NCBI GenBank assembly: GCA_021767245.1 | Contig: JAASTO010000065.1 | Location: 1 to 12,144 of the forward strand | Length of the DNA: 12,144 nt | Origin: Balneolaceae bacterium | GTDB taxonomy: Bacteria > Bacteroidota > Rhodothermia > Balneolales > Balneolaceae | Direction of reading: 5' to 3' | Part shown: one piece after another, positions 1 to 7,776 of the stretch | Layout of the letters: each line of letters opens with the position of its first letter | Numbering within the stretch: the first letter of the stretch is position 1 | Notes under the pieces: generated by a model | Seen by the model: only the letters and a program-made list of their open reading frames with translations | Told to the model about the DNA's origin: nothing | Databases searched by the model: none | Made by a program: the position numbers and the translations under genes

Positions 1-79
1 CCTGAATTAGTTGTCCGTCTTTGATCTGTAATGGTGCGTACACGTCGGGCACCATTTTTATACATACGTAAAATTTCAT
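1..79 (-). CDS. etfB: Electron transfer flavoprotein beta subunit, N-terminal fragment (runs off left edge)
   Basis: Reading leftward from the ATG at 77-79, an open frame continues to the window edge and gives 26 residues beginning MKFYVCIKMVPDVYAPLQIK. This matches the conserved start of ETF beta subunits (usually M-K-x-x-V-C-V/I-K-Q-V-P-D-T/V), the first strand of the nucleotide-binding fold. EtfB pairs with EtfA to carry FAD and AMP and passes electrons from acyl-CoA and other dehydrogenases to the respiratory chain; it is cytoplasmic. The usual Gln of KQVPD is Met here. The gene follows porD on the same strand after an 83-bp gap, so it may have its own promoter. There is only a weak purine-rich stretch (AGAATAG) upstream of the start. 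etfA would be expected just outside the window. The identification rests on a short but characteristic stretch. Confidence 0.8.
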   Translation of the reverse strand, partial: MKFYVCIKMVPDVYAPLQIKDGQLIQ

Positions 80-125
80 TCTATTCTGATTTCAGCTTGA
101 AAATTTCAGTTATGGAACCGCTTTT

Positions 126-137
126 TTGGGCGCCCAA
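126..137. repeat. Perfect 12-bp palindrome upstream of etfB
   Basis: The sequence TTGGGCGCCCAA is a perfect dyad lying between the porD stop and the etfB start, about 47 bp upstream of the etfB ATG. It is GC-rich in otherwise AT-rich intergenic DNA. On the minus strand it is followed by six A rather than T, so it is not an intrinsic terminator for porD. A protein-binding site is possible, but no known operator was recognised. Confidence 0.4.
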
Positions 138-162
138 TATACAAAACCATGATACAAATATC

Positions 163-1089
163 TTAGTTCTGAAGGCTTTCGTATTCACTTAAATGTCCCT
201 GATCGGTTTGTCGTAAAATGTTGTAGGCCTCCAGGCGTACATCGCGCGGGGCAGACTGAAAAATACCGGCTATTTCACGGGCTTTGGCATCAAAAAAGAT
301 ATCATAGAGCCAGTTACTTGTTGACCTCCGTTTAGCCGTTTGAATGTTCCGGAGGGTTGTTAAAATTTGTTGTCGTGCCTGCTCGGGTGAGTCAATAAAG
401 GTATCCAGTCCGAGCCGATGATAGCTATAGTATGCTCTGCGCAATGCGTTGTAGCTTCCTGAAGTCAGATCACTGATCAGTGTGTTTCGGTTTCGCTGAT
501 TGTTTGAGTTGCGGCTCCAGCCGGCTGCGTTTGTGGTCTGTGCCAGGTTTAAAATATTCTGAGCTCTGACAAAATACTCGGTACCACCCAGTTCAGAAAA
601 AGTGTCGAAATCGTATCCGAGAATCACGTAACTGTAAAAGTCCAGAAACCCGGTCAGGTCGTCAAACTGTAATTCATCATGGATCATCGTACGCCCTTCA
701 GGATAGCTGAATTGCCAGCCGTTGTCGCTGATCAGTAGTGTCGAGGTTTTATTCGTGGTATTGTAGATGGGGCGCTGGACCTGTATCACCGTTTCGGCAC
801 TAAACAAGTAATTGGATGTTCCACTGACGATCACTATCTGCATCAGGCATTCTATGCGTTCGTGATCCTGAAAGTCAATTTCAGTCCAGTTATGTTCGTT
901 CAGATATGCTTCAATATCCGGCTTCAGGTTACTTAAGTACTGATAGGAAGAGCCTTCAAGGCGATCTGTGTTGACCTCAACCGTGCAATTAAGCTCCTGA
1001 GCCCTTACTTCAAATGTCAAAAAGACAAAAAATACTCCGCAAAATAGGATCGTCTTTATTACATTATTAAAAAATAGAGGGGTCTTCAT
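163..1089 (-). CDS. porD: DUF4835 / PorD-like protein, type IX secretion-associated
   Basis: The 308-residue product has a Sec signal peptide (residues 1-30: Lys, then a long hydrophobic run, then V-R-A) with likely cleavage at A30|Q31. The mature start QELNCTVEVN is the hallmark of the DUF4835 family, which includes PorD, a periplasmic or outer-membrane-associated protein required for type IX secretion in Porphyromonas. The length is typical of the family (about 300 aa), and the Asn/Thr/Tyr-rich middle and Arg-rich helical C-terminal third also fit. In Bacteroidota this gene usually sits among housekeeping genes rather than with the other por genes, as here next to etfB. The start codon is only 21 bp from the divergent PorV-like gene. 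The family call is strong; participation in a working type IX system cannot be shown from this window. Confidence 0.85.
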   Translation of the reverse strand: MKTPLFFNNVIKTILFCGVFFVFLTFEVRAQELNCTVEVNTDRLEGSSYQYLSNLKPDIEAYLNEHNWTEIDFQDHERIECLMQIVIVSGTSNYLFSAETVIQVQRPIYNTTNKTSTLLISDNGWQFSYPEGRTMIHDELQFDDLTGFLDFYSYVILGYDFDTFSELGGTEYFVRAQNILNLAQTTNAAGWSRNSNNQRNRNTLISDLTSGSYNALRRAYYSYHRLGLDTFIDSPEQARQQILTTLRNIQTAKRRSTSNWLYDIFFDAKAREIAGIFQSAPRDVRLEAYNILRQTDQGHLSEYESLQN

Positions 1090-1110
1090 ATAAGTATTTA
1101 TTGTTTCTCA
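1090..1110. promoter_or_regulatory. 21-bp divergent intergenic region between porD and the PorV-like gene
   Basis: The two head-to-head start codons (ATG at 1087-1089 minus and 1111-1113 plus) are separated by only 21 AT-rich bases. No Shine-Dalgarno sequence is visible for either gene. The gap is too small for two separate promoters with untranslated leaders, so at least one promoter must lie inside the opposite gene's 5' coding region. Both starts are well supported because each directly precedes a complete signal peptide. Confidence 0.5.
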
Positions 1111-1929
1111 ATGATACGAATACAACATATACTATATAAAATAACTTTCGGGATTATTTTAGCATTGTTCTCGTTTCCTGTTCATGGTCAACTCATCATG
1201 GGTGCGAAGAGTTTGGGTATGGGGCAAACTTCTGTCGCCTTACCTCAAAATAACTGGGCTATTTTTGCCAACCCGGCCACTATCAATACCGAAAATACAT
1301 CCATAGGCTTTTATGGATTAAGGAATTACGGTTTTTCTGAACTGACGGATATGGCCGCTGCCGCAACCATTCCCACCAAATTCGGTGTAGCGGGCTTTGG
1401 TTTTCACCGGTATGGTGATAATCTATTCAACGAAATGAGAGTTCGCATAGCGTATAAACACGAGTGGCGAATGCTGCATTTTGCCGTAACGGGCAACTAT
1501 AATCATATTTCATTTGGATCAGGTTATGGCTCAGGCGGTGCGTTGGGGGTTGATGTAGGCCTGGCTGCAGAATTGACGGATGATCTTTGGATAGGAGCCC
1601 GCTCCAGCAATGTCAATAAGCCGGAATATCAGGATATTGACGAGGAGCTGCCACGGGATATTATCATTGGTTTTAGCTACAGCCTGAATGAACTGGCCTT
1701 GTTCGCATTTGATGTGGCCAAAGATGTTCGGTTTCCGGTTTCTTACCGGGGTGGTATTGAGGTGGATATCTTTCAGGGTTTGCTTGGCAGGATTGGCGTG
1801 ACAACAGAGCCGCTGAGCTTCTCGGGCGGATTCGGTTTCAGTCAGGAAATGTGGGCCGTCAACTTAGCGGTTCAGAAACATGAGTTACTGGGATTTAGTC
1901 CCGGTGTAGACTTCATGATCAAATTTTAG
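1111..1929 (+). CDS. PorV/PorQ-family outer-membrane beta-barrel protein
   Basis: A signal peptide covers residues 1-26 (V-H-G|Q cleavage), so the first ATG is the right start. The mature protein opens with GAKSLGMGQ (31-39) and N-P-A at 54-56. This is the pattern 'A-R-S-L-G-M-G-x-A ... N-P-A' that starts PorV/PorQ and UPF0164-type FadL-like barrels. The rest is alternating beta-strand sequence rich in Gly and aromatics, ending in FMIKF with a terminal Phe expected for outer-membrane insertion. At 272 aa it is shorter than PorV proper (about 390 aa) and nearer the PorQ-like members. In type IX systems PorV shuttles cargo and PorQ is an accessory of the attachment complex; many relatives have no known role. 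The stop codon directly touches the next gene's ATG (0-bp gap), so the two are probably translationally coupled. Confidence 0.7.
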   Translation: MIRIQHILYKITFGIILALFSFPVHGQLIMGAKSLGMGQTSVALPQNNWAIFANPATINTENTSIGFYGLRNYGFSELTDMAAAATIPTKFGVAGFGFHRYGDNLFNEMRVRIAYKHEWRMLHFAVTGNYNHISFGSGYGSGGALGVDVGLAAELTDDLWIGARSSNVNKPEYQDIDEELPRDIIIGFSYSLNELALFAFDVAKDVRFPVSYRGGIEVDIFQGLLGRIGVTTEPLSFSGGFGFSQEMWAVNLAVQKHELLGFSPGVDFMIKF

Positions 1930-3984
1930 ATGAGGAATTGTGTAACTATCATATCTTTAGGTCTTGTTATGATCTGCGGAGTGGTACCTGAGGTCGCCTA
2001 TTCGCAAGATTCCACGAGTGTGGAAGAACAACTTGAAAAAGCATTTGAGGAATTGGATCCGGAAGAATCGGGCTTAACCGGTGAACAGCTTACACAATTT
2101 CTGGAAGACCTTGCTGCAGATCCCATCAACATAAACAGAGGGAAACTGGATGACCTTCTTCAAATTCCGGGTATCAATTTGAAGATCGCCCGTGCCATTG
2201 TTGACTACCGGTCAACCAAGCCATTTGAAACCAAAGAAGAATTACTGGAAGTATCCGGTATTGGTCCTGCTACGTACAGAAGGATGCAACCTTATGTGGC
2301 CATAGGAGGATCAGGAGAACGATTTCGTGACATGTATTTAAGACCGGAGTACTGGCTGGCAAACAGACGCGTAGAGGTCTTTTCGCGCTACCAGCGGGAT
2401 CTGCAGGAAAGCGAAGGGTATATTCGTCCTGATAGTCTTGGAGGCTACCTCGGTTCACCCATGAAATACTATCACCGCATAAGGATGAACACCAATCACC
2501 TCTCCGTGAATTTTACGCAGGAAAAAGATGCCGGAGAGCCGTTGGATGGAGTAAAAGGATTTGATTTCAACTCCGGGCACATAGCATTGGTTGATAACGG
2601 GAAATTGAATGAACTGGTAGTGGGGGATTACAGCCTCAGTTTTGGGCAGGGTTTAGTGCTTTGGAGTGGGGGAGCCTTTGGCAAGGGCAGGGAAGTGGTC
2701 GGAACGATCTCGAAGAATGAAAGAGGGATCAAGCCCTACAGTTCGGCACAGGAAACGGATTTTTTCAGGGGTATAGCGGCTTCTTATGGTGATAAGATCG
2801 AATTGACGGGATTTTATTCTGAACGGCCGAGAACGGCTTCGGTTACCGGGATCGATACCACCCGTTTCCCAACCTCAACCGGATTTCACAGAACCGAAAA
2901 TGAACTGGATCGAAAAAACAATATCTATCAGATGACTACAGGTGGCCGGCTCAGAGTCGATTCTCGGCTTGGATTGATCGGGGTGACCGGATACTACAAT
3001 CGGTTCAGCAGTTACATTGATAAGGGTAGTTTATTGAGTAGTGCCTTTGATTATGAAGGAAGAGAACATTCCGTATTTGGGGTGGATTATCGCGGGTTGA
3101 TCAGTAACAGTTTTTTATTTGGTGAATTTGCCAGAAGTGAGAACGGCGGGTTTGGGGGTATTGTGGGAGTAGAAACACCCATTGGAGTTAATACGGAACT
3201 GGCTCTTGCATACAGGCATTATGAGAAAGATTTTCAGTCATTTCTGGCTAGCGGATTTGGGGAACAGTCATCAGGACCTCAAAATGAAGAAGGATTTTAT
3301 GTTGGTCTAAGGCATATACTGAATCCTAAAATTATACTGAGCGGATATTTTGATCAGTACCAATTTAATGCCCCACGATTTGGAACTTCACAGCCCACCG
3401 GAGGCTTTGATGTACTGGCACTTAGTGAGATCAATTTCAACCGAAGCCTGAATGTGTACTTTTTGGTACGTTCTGAAACCAGGGATGATGAATATGTGGT
3501 CTTGAATGAGATGGGAAATGAGCAGATCCTAATGGGAGAAGAAACCCGCTCAAGTATCAGAACGAATTTTGAGTATCAGGTAAGTCCGGATGTTCGACTG
3601 AGGTCAAGAGTAGAATTAGTTCGAAACAGAGAAGCCGGTGGGGAATGGGAAACAGGATTTCTGATCTATCAGGATCTCCGAGTTGAGCCAACACGTAGAC
3701 TGCGCATCGATGGGAGGGTTACACTATTTGACACAGAAAGCTTCAATACCCGGGTGTATCAATTTGAAAGTGACTTGTTGTACGTGATGTCCAACACGGT
3801 ACTGTACGATCAGGGGCAGAGAGCCTATGTAGCGCTTAGATATAATGCAGCTGACTTTATGGATGTCTGGTTCAAATATGGAGTGACCGTTTTTGAAGAC
3901 CGGCAAACCATCAGCAGTGGGCTGAACGAAACAAAAGGGAATGTCCGGAATTCGATAGGCCTTCAGGTTCGGTTACTTTTTTAA
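1930..3984 (+). CDS. Helix-hairpin-helix (ComEA-like) protein fused to a predicted outer-membrane barrel
   Basis: The 684-aa product has a signal peptide (residues 1-25, A-Y-S|Q), a short acidic helical linker (about 28-62), then a ComEA-like double helix-hairpin-helix module at about 65-126. Its key features are P-I-N-I-N (65-69), I-P-G-I (79-82) with A-I-V-D-Y-R (89-94), and V-S-G-I-G (108-112) followed by a Y-R-R-M helix. ComEA uses this fold to bind double-stranded DNA in the periplasm. The remaining ~550 residues are alternating beta strands rich in Gly, Tyr and Arg and end in GLQVRLLF, a typical barrel C-terminus. Similar HhH-plus-barrel proteins are, to my knowledge, annotated in Bacteroidota without a function. 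Whether this HhH binds DNA or is only a periplasmic plug or protein-binding module is unknown. The start abuts the preceding stop. Confidence 0.7.
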   Translation: MRNCVTIISLGLVMICGVVPEVAYSQDSTSVEEQLEKAFEELDPEESGLTGEQLTQFLEDLAADPININRGKLDDLLQIPGINLKIARAIVDYRSTKPFETKEELLEVSGIGPATYRRMQPYVAIGGSGERFRDMYLRPEYWLANRRVEVFSRYQRDLQESEGYIRPDSLGGYLGSPMKYYHRIRMNTNHLSVNFTQEKDAGEPLDGVKGFDFNSGHIALVDNGKLNELVVGDYSLSFGQGLVLWSGGAFGKGREVVGTISKNERGIKPYSSAQETDFFRGIAASYGDKIELTGFYSERPRTASVTGIDTTRFPTSTGFHRTENELDRKNNIYQMTTGGRLRVDSRLGLIGVTGYYNRFSSYIDKGSLLSSAFDYEGREHSVFGVDYRGLISNSFLFGEFARSENGGFGGIVGVETPIGVNTELALAYRHYEKDFQSFLASGFGEQSSGPQNEEGFYVGLRHILNPKIILSGYFDQYQFNAPRFGTSQPTGGFDVLALSEINFNRSLNVYFLVRSETRDDEYVVLNEMGNEQILMGEETRSSIRTNFEYQVSPDVRLRSRVELVRNREAGGEWETGFLIYQDLRVEPTRRLRIDGRVTLFDTESFNTRVYQFESDLLYVMSNTVLYDQGQRAYVALRYNAADFMDVWFKYGVTVFEDRQTISSGLNETKGNVRNSIGLQVRLLF

Positions 3985-4006
3985 GACCATTCAGCTATTC
4001 TTGACC

Positions 4007-5164
4007 CTAAAAGTAGTATCCAATATTAATGTTGAACCGTGTGTTCCATCGGGCATCGTTCAGTCCTTGTCCAAGTCCCTGCCCAAATGTTTCGGTTAAC
4101 CACGGGTGATTACTGCCTCTTGCTATATCAAAGTAGGTGTACACATTGCCTGCCGTTAGCAAAAATCCGATCACATTTTGATGAGCGTCATTGAAGCCAT
4201 CAGTATGTTTTTGGAAGTAGGTGTAATCGTTATAGAAATTCAGGTTGGTGACCGGCCCCCAGTCCACGTCATAACTGTAGCTGAGTCCGGCTGAGTACAT
4301 ACTCATTTCCGTGGCTACCGGATAGGTGGAAGCATAAGCACCCATTTGAACGGCATCTATGGGCTGACCGGTGTCATCCTGTGCATTGATATCAAATGTG
4401 GTGTATTGTCCCTTGAAATTCCAGTTGCCATAGTCAATGTCGGTGTGAGCCGCTATGGCATACCGGCGATCAGTTTCATTCAGTACCTGATTCCAGGTTT
4501 GACCGATCTCTCCACTCACTCCAAGTTCTACGGTTCCTCCATCAATATCAAAACTACGGGTGGTTCTGACATTCAACTGATTGCGTTCGTAGTTGGTTTC
4601 GTCACCGGATGGAACAATATCGTATGAATAGCGACCGGAACCGCCAAAGCCAAATGAACCTGCTCCTGCTGCGGGACCTGCCGGTTCAGGCTGAAAGAAA
4701 TAGGCGGCCATGATATCCCAGTTTTCGGCAGTGTGCGTTAATTTGATTCCCATATCGTGATCATCCTCAAGCCCGACATAATATGGCCCCTGAAACCACC
4801 AGTTGTGGGAATTATACTGAAGGTTGCCAAACGGAACCTGAGTAACACCGATCTGAAGATTGTTCTTTTCATCAAAATCGTATCCTAACCATCCCTGCTT
4901 TATAAAATGCGTGTTGAAGGTAGGGTAGAACCGGTATTCAAAATTAAGCTTCACCCCATTTTTAACCGCATTCACGTTAATACGCCAGGTGTCCCAGGTA
5001 AACTGTCCATCGTTATTATCGATATTACCGTCTTCATAATCAGTCAAAATGACGTTATACCTGACGGCCCCGCCAACGCTTAGCGAAGATTCATCATCCT
5101 GAGCAAACAGATAGGCAGGGATCATCATAAAAATTGACGTGAGCAAAATAGTGAGTTGTTTCAT
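4007..5164 (-). CDS. Outer-membrane porin (putative 16-strand-type barrel)
   Basis: The 385-aa product begins with a signal peptide (1-21, cleavage F-A|Q-D-D). The mature N-terminus is SVGGAVRYNV followed by regularly alternating amphipathic strands such as TWRINVNAV, KLNFEYRFYPTF and NLQIGVTQVPFGN, and the protein ends NINIGYYF with the terminal Phe of outer-membrane barrels. Length and layout fit a general or phosphate/carboxylate-type porin. The 'GVTQVPFG' stretch resembles the segment seen in Porin_O_P-like proteins, but I cannot assign a substrate. Residues about 160-178 form a Pro/Gly/Ala-rich low-complexity stretch that is probably an exposed loop. The gene converges on the HhH-barrel gene with 22 bp between stop codons and no hairpin there. 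A weak GGATG lies about 8 bp before the ATG. Confidence 0.7.
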   Translation of the reverse strand: MKQLTILLTSIFMMIPAYLFAQDDESSLSVGGAVRYNVILTDYEDGNIDNNDGQFTWDTWRINVNAVKNGVKLNFEYRFYPTFNTHFIKQGWLGYDFDEKNNLQIGVTQVPFGNLQYNSHNWWFQGPYYVGLEDDHDMGIKLTHTAENWDIMAAYFFQPEPAGPAAGAGSFGFGGSGRYSYDIVPSGDETNYERNQLNVRTTRSFDIDGGTVELGVSGEIGQTWNQVLNETDRRYAIAAHTDIDYGNWNFKGQYTTFDINAQDDTGQPIDAVQMGAYASTYPVATEMSMYSAGLSYSYDVDWGPVTNLNFYNDYTYFQKHTDGFNDAHQNVIGFLLTAGNVYTYFDIARGSNHPWLTETFGQGLGQGLNDARWNTRFNINIGYYF

Positions 5165-5447
5165 TGTTCATCCGTTTATTGAATTATTCCGTTAACATGT
5201 GAACCTGAAAACTTCATCCGATCAATTTTTTGGAAGAAGAACACGGTGAAATCCTGCTCAGTTTTTCACTTTGACTTATGTGTTTTGGATAAATCTCTTA
5301 CATTCAGTTTTAACAAACCACAAGCTGGTTAAGTGTTGATTCGATATATCAGATCGATCCATTCATCCGGTTAGGTGTGGTTCAATCATCAGGTATAAAA
5401 CCCGGTTTTTCAGATTTATGTACTTCTTACACAGCTATTTAAAACAA
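5165..5447. promoter_or_regulatory. Divergent intergenic region between porin and M1 peptidase
   Basis: This is the largest gap in the window and should hold promoters for both divergent genes. The 8-mer TTCATCCG occurs three times in the same orientation (5167-5174, 5213-5220, 5362-5369). TTGACT at 5271-5276 resembles a -35 box but has no good -10 at normal spacing. TATAAA at 5394-5399 leads into a quasi-palindrome, AAAACCCGGTTTT (5397-5409). No convincing Bacteroidota TAnnTTTG box at proper spacing was found. No small gene or RNA was recognised. Confidence 0.4.
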
Positions 5448-7106
5448 ATGAAATCAATAAAGTTCAGATCGATACCAATTTTTTTGGTCTGCTCCTTATT
5501 CTTTGGATTGACAGAAGTTGTTGCACAGCAAGAATTTTCCCGACAGGATACGCTCAGGGGAAGTATCACTGAGGAGAGAGCCTGGTGGGACCTTAATTAT
5601 TATCATCTTGAAGTGAAAGTAAACATTGAAGACAGCTCCATAGCCGGCAGTAATTTGATCCGCTACACCGTACTTGAGCCGGGGCAGACCATGCAGGTCG
5701 ATCTTCAGGAGCCACTTGAAATTACAGACTTCCAACAAGATGGGGAAAGCCTGGACTTTGTGAGAGAGGGCAGTGCGTTTTTCGTAACTCTTAATAAGAA
5801 ACAGGTAACAGGCGATGTGAATGACGTTGTTGTGGAGTATGCCGGAAAACCGGTGGTAGCCGAAAATCCACCGTGGGATGGAGGCTTTACCTGGACAACC
5901 GACCGAAACGGAAAACCATTTGTGGCCACGTCCAATCAGGGGATCGGGTCAAGTGTGTGGTGGCCGAACAAAGATCACCCGTATGATGAAACCGACAGTA
6001 TGCGGATCAGCATCACCACTCCGGGGGATCTCATGGACGTGTCGAATGGCCGGCTGGAAGGTGTAGATGAACATACTGATGGAACTAAAACCTGGAATTG
6101 GTTCGTCAGTAATCCCATCAATAACTATGGAGTGAATATCAACATCGGCGATTATGTTCATTTTGGTGAGATCTATGATGGCGAAAAAGGCGAATTGACC
6201 CACGACTATTATGTGCTGCGGGAAAATGAGGAAAAAGCCCGGGAACAGTTCAAACAGGTAAAGCCCATGATGGATGCCTTTGAGCACTGGTTTGGTCCAT
6301 ATCCATTTTATGAGGATGGATACAAACTGGTGGAAGCTCCATATCTGGGAATGGAACATCAGAGTTCAGTGACCTACGGCAACGGGTACGAGAATGGATA
6401 TCTCGGCCGCGACCTGAGTGGATCTGGTTGGGGATTGAAATTCGATTTTATCATCATTCATGAAACCGGCCACGAATGGTTTGCCAACAATATTACCTAT
6501 GCCGATGTTGCTGATATGTGGGTGCACGAGGGATTCACCAACTACTCAGAGAGCTTGTACCTGGATTATCATTTCGGGACACAGGCTGCCAACGAATATG
6601 TGCAGGGACTCAGGCTTGGCATCAACAATGACCGACCGCTGATGGGGACGCATGGCGTATATCATCGCGGATCGGGCGATATGTATAACAAAGGAGGAAA
6701 TCTGCTGCATACTTTACGTCAGGTTGCCGGTGACGATTCCCTTTGGAGGGAAACCCTTCGTGGCCTGAACCGTGAATTTTACCATCAAACAGTGCATTCC
6801 AAACAGATCGAAAACTTCATCAGTGATAGTTTTGGTCGAGACCTTTCAAAAGTTTTTGATCAGTATCTGAGGGATACGCGTATTCCAACTTTAGAGTATG
6901 CATTCAGAAACGGCACTCTTTCATACCGGTGGGGGAATGCAGTGAGTGGATTTGATCTACCTGTGGATGTTACTGTAAACGGAAAAGAGATCCGGCTCCA
7001 ACCAACCACAAACTGGCAAAGAATGGAAGTTGAAGAAGCCGGGAGGTACCGCTTAGTGGTTGACCCGAATTACTACGTCGGCAGTTTTGATCTGTTAGGC
7101 GAATAA
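5448..7106 (+). CDS. Secreted M1-family zinc metallopeptidase (aminopeptidase N-like, short form)
   Basis: From the ATG at 5448 (552 aa) the protein starts with a clear signal peptide, V-V-A|Q at 24-27. The in-frame ATG at 5418 would add 10 residues (MYFLHSYLKQ) ahead of it and is less likely. The zinc site HETGH is at 338-342 with the third ligand Glu at 361 (HExxH-x18-E, within W-V-H-E-G-F). The exopeptidase loop is L-G-M-E-H-Q around Glu303, in place of the classical GAMEN. A Y-N-K-G-G motif follows and should supply the transition-state Tyr. The N-terminal ~200 residues form the beta-rich saddle domain. The C-terminal helical/HEAT domain of full PepN is absent, as in short bacterial M1 enzymes; the D-Q-Y-L-R-D-T-R-I-P stretch is followed by a small beta domain. 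It probably trims peptides in the periplasm or outside the cell. No type IX C-terminal sorting domain is evident. Its end overlaps the methyltransferase gene by 12 bp. Confidence 0.9.
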   Translation: MKSIKFRSIPIFLVCSLFFGLTEVVAQQEFSRQDTLRGSITEERAWWDLNYYHLEVKVNIEDSSIAGSNLIRYTVLEPGQTMQVDLQEPLEITDFQQDGESLDFVREGSAFFVTLNKKQVTGDVNDVVVEYAGKPVVAENPPWDGGFTWTTDRNGKPFVATSNQGIGSSVWWPNKDHPYDETDSMRISITTPGDLMDVSNGRLEGVDEHTDGTKTWNWFVSNPINNYGVNINIGDYVHFGEIYDGEKGELTHDYYVLRENEEKAREQFKQVKPMMDAFEHWFGPYPFYEDGYKLVEAPYLGMEHQSSVTYGNGYENGYLGRDLSGSGWGLKFDFIIIHETGHEWFANNITYADVADMWVHEGFTNYSESLYLDYHFGTQAANEYVQGLRLGINNDRPLMGTHGVYHRGSGDMYNKGGNLLHTLRQVAGDDSLWRETLRGLNREFYHQTVHSKQIENFISDSFGRDLSKVFDQYLRDTRIPTLEYAFRNGTLSYRWGNAVSGFDLPVDVTVNGKEIRLQPTTNWQRMEVEEAGRYRLVVDPNYYVGSFDLLGE

Positions 7107-7727
7107 GGAAATGTGCCGCCCGTCGATTTCCAGTTTAATGAAATTGAACGCTTCTTTGATCCACCGGAATGTTTCTGGGTGGTAGAAGAAGACGTGGGTT
7201 TCATCACTTTTGTAATACCACGCATGGAAATCGATATCTTCGGTATAGACGTCCGTTTTCAGGAATAATGCTCCTCCGGGGTTTAACATGCCTCGTAATC
7301 GCTCAAATTCCATGTGGGGTTCATGAAAATGTTCAATAACCTCACAACTGACGATGTAATCAAAGGTTTCATCAAATACAGTAGTGTTGTTATCAAAGAA
7401 GGGATCGTAAGTGATAATATCGTACCCTTCATCTGTCAGCATTTTGGTGATCACCGGTCCGGTACCGGCACCAAAATCGAGCCCTTTGTCGTCAGGGCTG
7501 TAATGCTCAAGGATCTTATCAACCAGCGGGGAAACAAATTTTTGGTACCGGGGATCTTCCACGTCGTTATTGTGGCTTTCATACCTGTGGATCTCCTCAT
7601 CAGGAGTCGGATAATCGCTGATATCCATCAGAACTGCTTTACAATTCGGGCAGCGGTGATATTGCCGTTCTTCTTTTTCATAGTAATAGAACGGTTCCGT
7701 TTTTGTTGAACAGAGCGTGCAATTCAT
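7095..7727 (-). CDS. Class I SAM-dependent methyltransferase with N-terminal four-Cys zinc-ribbon-like module
   Basis: The 210-aa protein starts with two CxxC pairs (C3/C6 and C26/C29) spaced like a zinc ribbon, with aromatic and charged residues between. Motif I of the Rossmann-like methyltransferase fold is D-F-G-A-G-T-G (84-90). An acidic motif II residue is in Y-D-P-F-F (D108). F-D-Y-I-V-S-C-E-V-I-E-H-F is the motif IV/post-motif region typical of the Methyltransf_12/23-type group. L-N-P-G-G-A-L-F-L-K follows. The substrate is unknown; related two-part proteins modify small molecules, sugars or translation components. The gene is convergent with, and overlaps, the M1 peptidase. It lies 49 bp after the MBL-fold gene on the same strand and may be co-transcribed with it. 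ACAGGT just before the ATG is at most a weak ribosome binding site. Confidence 0.8.
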   Translation of the reverse strand: MNCTLCSTKTEPFYYYEKEERQYHRCPNCKAVLMDISDYPTPDEEIHRYESHNNDVEDPRYQKFVSPLVDKILEHYSPDDKGLDFGAGTGPVITKMLTDEGYDIITYDPFFDNNTTVFDETFDYIVSCEVIEHFHEPHMEFERLRGMLNPGGALFLKTDVYTEDIDFHAWYYKSDETHVFFYHPETFRWIKEAFNFIKLEIDGRHISLFA

Positions 7728-7776
7728 ACCTGTTTTTTCTTTTGAAGGTATGATTTATGCGAAACAGATGTGAAGC

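Noticed and set aside
3985..4006. Possible bidirectional terminator between the convergent HhH-barrel and porin genes
   Set aside because: The 22-bp gap has no inverted repeat or T-tract.
5418..5447. Upstream ATG extension of the M1 peptidase
   Set aside because: The extra 10 residues precede a complete signal peptide that begins properly at 5448; usage cannot be excluded but is less likely.
5949..6359. 136-codon open frame antisense to the M1 peptidase gene
   Set aside because: It lies wholly inside the well-supported M1 coding region, has no recognisable domain and is explained as a shadow frame.
7314..7709. 131-codon plus-strand open frame inside the methyltransferase gene
   Set aside because: The opposite strand encodes clear methyltransferase motifs; the plus-strand product has no coherent fold or motif.
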